Source: Kiloniella spongiae (lineage in GTDB: Bacteria > Pseudomonadota > Alphaproteobacteria > Kiloniellales > Kiloniellaceae). Taken from it: a DNA stretch of 64,000 nucleotides. The stretch lies in contig NZ_LAQL01000002.1 of the NCBI RefSeq assembly GCF_001026905.1, positions 771,062-835,061 on the forward strand, read 5' to 3'. The position numbers and the translations under genes are program-made. The notes beneath the pieces are model-generated. The model worked only from the letters and a program-made list of their open reading frames with translations, was not told where the DNA came from and made no database searches. Shown here one piece after another: positions 63,868 through 64,000 of the stretch (within the stretch, counting starts at the first letter, position 1; every line of letters begins with the position of its first letter).

Positions 63868-64000
63868 ATGTTGTTGCTATCGCGTTTACGTGCGGCTGGG
63901 CCACGTCTGACGAAGTTAAGTCTGACGGGAATATGCTTGGCAGGAAGTCTCTGTGCCTCTTTTGTTGGTGGCGCTTATGCCCAGACGAGTAGTACAACAA
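63868..64000 (+). CDS. Exported protein, 3' end cut by the window
   Basis: From the ATG at 63868, preceded in frame by a stop codon, 44 codons are visible. They form a signal peptide: basic n-region (SRLRAAGPRLTK), hydrophobic core (LTGICLAGSLCASFVGG) and a cleavage site AYAQ. GGGGGG lies about 14 bases upstream. The mature part begins TSSTT and is otherwise unseen. Being behind the integrase it may be cargo of the integrated element; function unknown. Confidence 0.6.
   Translation, partial: MLLLSRLRAAGPRLTKLSLTGICLAGSLCASFVGGAYAQTSSTT

Overview
The window looks like a chromosomal segment of an alphaproteobacterium, most likely a marine Rhodospirillales-type or Kiloniellales-type lineage; the genus cannot be fixed from the sequence alone. 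The evidence is the FYDLN-type small protein beside aroA, the short HprK with RapZ, HPr, EIIA and ChvG/ChvI, the AddAB (not RecBCD) repair pair, a DivL-type kinase with Tyr in place of the phospho-acceptor His, and the long order trpF-trpB-trpA-accD-folC-trxA-addA-addB-murU-tsaE-divL-ahcY. GC content is moderate by eye, and TTG and GTG starts are frequent.

Layout. 0-7 kb is accessory: a cut LuxR-type regulator, a partial histidine-utilisation locus (hutC-hutF against hutG around a palindromic operator), a Tat-exported metallo-beta-lactamase-fold hydrolase, a Stf0-type sulfotransferase and a LysR regulator. A tRNA-Ala(GGC) gene and the FYDLN gene lead into aroA-cmk-rpsA-ihfB-lapA (8-13 kb). 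Then come an ornithine cyclodeaminase-family gene, pyrF, two paralogous polytopic membrane proteins and the trpF/PAP2/trpBA/accD/folC run (13-23 kb). From 23 to 36 kb the minus strand carries trxA, addA, addB, murU, tsaE, divL and ahcY. A LysR/ureidoglycolate-lyase-like pair sits at 36-37 kb. From 37 to 45 kb is a permease-less PTS regulatory cluster (EI, HPr, EIIA, RapZ, HprK) that runs into ChvG and ChvI, with an unrecognised membrane-anchored protein between the two.

45-62 kb is mixed: a ferredoxin-NADP reductase-like flavoprotein, a cold-shock protein with a terminator-like leader hairpin, a HugZ-type heme protein, HAD hydrolase, polA, and a sulfite-oxidation module (Tat-exported molybdenum sulfite oxidase plus cytochrome c) convergent with an ECF sigma/anti-sigma pair. 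After these lie a DUF4344 metallopeptidase, an alkylation-repair pair (AdaA-AlkA fusion and Ogt), a tiny zinc-finger protein, an orphan ABC ATPase, a lipoprotein alpha/beta hydrolase and YciB. At 62.4 kb a tRNA-Arg(CCG) gene is followed at once by a tyrosine integrase, the usual start of an integrated element; beyond it lies a 330-base stretch dense in small hairpins and the start of an exported protein cut by the window edge.

The best leads are: an ECF-type promoter in front of the sulfite oxidase near an ECF sigma/anti-sigma pair; a likely attenuator in front of the cold-shock gene; the unrecognised protein between ChvI and ChvG; the absence of amgK from its usual place between murU and tsaE; the DivL His-to-Tyr replacement; and the hairpin cluster behind the integrase. 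No defence system, CRISPR array or secondary-metabolite cluster was found.
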